Below, piece after piece: positions 4,144 to 5,478 of a stretch of DNA of 5,478 nucleotides. The position numbers and the translations under genes are program-made. Source of the stretch: Akkermansiaceae bacterium (GTDB taxonomy: Bacteria; Verrucomicrobiota; Verrucomicrobiia; Verrucomicrobiales; Akkermansiaceae). Where the stretch lies: assembly GCA_025457805.1 (NCBI GenBank), contig JALOTR010000245.1, forward strand, positions 1 through 5,478, in the 5' to 3' direction. Numbering within the stretch: position 1 is the first letter of the stretch; the number at the start of each line of letters is the position of its first letter. Below the pieces are notes generated by a model. That model made no database searches. It saw nothing but the letters and a program-made list of their open reading frames with translations, and was not told where the DNA came from.

Positions 4144-5478
4144 ATGAAAACCAGCCGCTTGGCCTCACCGGCCAATCCGTGCGGAGCTTTGCACCCTCGT
4201 GTCCTGACGACTGCATTCTCCGCATGCTTTCTCCGCCTTCGGGCGCTTACCATCGCGCGGACGATTTTTCCCTTCGTCCTCTTGCTCGGCCCTGTGGCAT
4301 CCGCTGCCGTGGTCTCCTGGAATCCCAATGCGGAGTCCGACATCGCCCGTTACGAAGTCAGTTATGGCACTGCCTCTGGCAACCATAGCGTCACGGTCGA
4401 TGCCGGTCTCAACACCCGGGCATCCATCGCCGGCCTCACCAAGGGTGCCACGTATTACTTCGTGGTCCGCGCCATCAATCAGTCGGGCCTTACCAGCGCC
4501 CCGTCAGCGGAAATCGCCTATCAGGTCCCGTCCGATGCACCGGTCAACCAAGTCCCGCTGGCCAGTGGCAAATCCGTGATCACTGCCGAAGACACCGCCG
4601 TGCCGGTGACCTTGGTCGCCACGGATGCCAACAACGATGCCCTCAGCTACACGGTGGTTACAGGACCCACGAAAGGAGCCCTGTCCGGCAGCGGCGCATC
4701 GCTCACTTACACTCCGCACGCGGACGTGAATGGCACCGATTCGTTTACGTTCCGCGCAAACGACGGCAAGGCAGATTCCAACATCGCCACTGTCTCGATC
4801 ACGATCAACGCAGTAAACGATGCTCCTGTCGCCGCAAACCGCAACTTCACCACCAACGAGGACACCGCTGTGGCAGTCACGCTTGCAGCGACGGACAAGG
4901 AGAACAACACCCTCACCTACTCCATCGTCAGCGGCCCAAGCAAGGGAACTCTAACAGGAACTGGCGCGAATCGGACTTACACTCCAAACTCCGATGTGAA
5001 TGGCACGGACACATTCACTTACAAGGCCAACGACGGACTCGATTCCAACATCGCCACTGTCACGATCACGATCAACGCAATAAACGACGCACCTGTCACT
5101 GCAAACCGCGACTTCACCACCAATGAGGACAGCGCTGTGGCTGTCACGCTTTCCGCCACCGATAGGGAAAACAACTCACTCACTTACTCCATCGTCAGCG
5201 GCCCAAGCAAGGGAACTCTAACAGGAACTGGCGCGAATCGGACTTACACTCCAAACTCCGATGTGAATGGCACAGACACCTTCACCTACAAGGCAAACGA
5301 CGGTCTCGATTCCAACATCGCCACAGTCACCATCACGATCAATGCGGTGAACGATGCCCCAATCGCCGCAAACCGCGACTTCACCACCAATGAGGACAGC
5401 TCTGTGGCAGTCACGCTCTCCGCGACCGATAAGGAAAACAACACACTCACTTACTCCATCGTCAGCAGCCCCAGCAAG
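4144..5478 (+). CDS. Secreted fibronectin-III / cadherin-like bacterial-Ig repeat protein (3' end outside the window)
   Basis: The frame is open from ATG 4144 to the right edge, giving 445 residues without a stop. The N-terminus M-K-T-S-R has scattered Arg, then a hydrophobic core I-F-P-F-V-L-L-L-G-P-V-A-S-A-A (41-55) with likely cleavage near A-S-A-A; this signal peptide is unusually long. No ribosome site precedes the ATG, but it is the only in-frame ATG, GTG or TTG with a sensible context. Residues about 56-128 form a fibronectin-III domain (V-S-W-N-P ... D-I-A-R-Y-E-V-S-Y-G ... Y-Y-F-V-V-R-A). From about 139 on, tandem Ig-like/cadherin-like repeats follow, each with N-E-D near the start, Y-T-P-x-x-D-V-N-G-T-D-x-F, A-N-D-G and I-N-A-V-N-D-A-P at the end. 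These resemble Pfam Big_9/VCBS-type domains that build long, calcium-stabilised surface stalks. The likely role is adhesion or matrix binding outside the cell. Any C-terminal anchor, such as PEP-CTERM or an autotransporter domain, would lie beyond the window. Confidence 0.88.
   Translation, partial: MKTSRLASPANPCGALHPRVLTTAFSACFLRLRALTIARTIFPFVLLLGPVASAAVVSWNPNAESDIARYEVSYGTASGNHSVTVDAGLNTRASIAGLTKGATYYFVVRAINQSGLTSAPSAEIAYQVPSDAPVNQVPLASGKSVITAEDTAVPVTLVATDANNDALSYTVVTGPTKGALSGSGASLTYTPHADVNGTDSFTFRANDGKADSNIATVSITINAVNDAPVAANRNFTTNEDTAVAVTLAATDKENNTLTYSIVSGPSKGTLTGTGANRTYTPNSDVNGTDTFTYKANDGLDSNIATVTITINAINDAPVTANRDFTTNEDSAVAVTLSATDRENNSLTYSIVSGPSKGTLTGTGANRTYTPNSDVNGTDTFTYKANDGLDSNIATVTITINAVNDAPIAANRDFTTNEDSSVAVTLSATDKENNTLTYSIVSSPSK
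4558..5478 (+). repeat. In-frame tandem repeat, 267-270 bp unit (89-90 residues), at least 3.4 copies
   Basis: Copies lie at about 4558-4827 (90 residues), 4828-5094 (89), 5095-5361 (89) and 5362-5478 (incomplete at the edge). The first copy has one extra residue (A-N-D-G-K-A-D against A-N-D-G-L-D) and is the most diverged. Copies two and three share 89 identical bases in a row (4918-5006 and 5185-5273, offset 267), silent sites included, which points to recent duplication or gene conversion. Confidence 0.9.

Noticed and set aside
3960..4388. 142-codon plus-strand frame through the leader into the surface-protein gene
   Set aside because: It overlaps the hairpins and the signal-peptide coding region in another frame and resembles no protein; the 4144 frame has clear domains.
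4558..5478. CRISPR array or insertion sequence as the source of the direct repeats
   Set aside because: The repeats are contiguous, about 267 bp long, in frame and encode Ig-like domains, without spacers or transposase.

Overview
The window looks like chromosomal DNA of a Verrucomicrobia-type bacterium (Luteolibacter/Haloferula-like would fit). This rests on GC-rich coding DNA, a Whirly-like protein of a type I associate with that phylum, a TGTTC-N4-GAACA operator matching the LexA box I remember for Verrucomicrobia, and a secreted fibronectin-III plus bacterial-Ig repeat protein. The assignment is inference; no rRNA or tRNA is present.

Layout. Positions 2-469 (+) hold the C-terminal 155 residues of a conserved hypothetical protein whose start lies left of the window. 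Positions 470-756 form a non-coding junction between convergent genes. It holds a possible 3' gene remnant, a cluster of G-runs with quadruplex potential, a pair of near-identical-design hairpins resembling a REP/BIME element, and a 7-bp tandem repeat. Positions 757-1323 (-) encode a protein with a Whirly-type single-stranded-DNA-binding domain, a fold best known from plant organelles. Positions 1412-3637 (+) encode PriA, the primosomal replication-restart helicase. These two genes are divergent, and the 88 bp between them contains a perfect TGTTC-N4-GAACA palindrome.

Positions 3638-4143 are non-coding but rich in signals: a strong sigma70-type promoter with an almost consensus UP element (3781-3832), a C-rich and G-poor stretch, and a roughly 190-nt run of strong hairpins, one of them followed by five T. 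Together they look like a long regulatory leader, or an independent small RNA. Positions 4144-5478 (+) begin a secreted protein with a signal sequence, one fibronectin-III domain and tandem cadherin-like/bacterial-Ig repeats of 89-90 residues. It runs off the right edge.

How the parts may work together. The central unit reads as a DNA-damage/replication-restart module: a Whirly-like ssDNA binder and PriA sharing one divergent control region with a candidate LexA operator. The right-hand unit is a separate surface or secreted adhesin-like gene under a strong promoter with a structured leader. I see no CRISPR array, no insertion sequence and no classical defence system.
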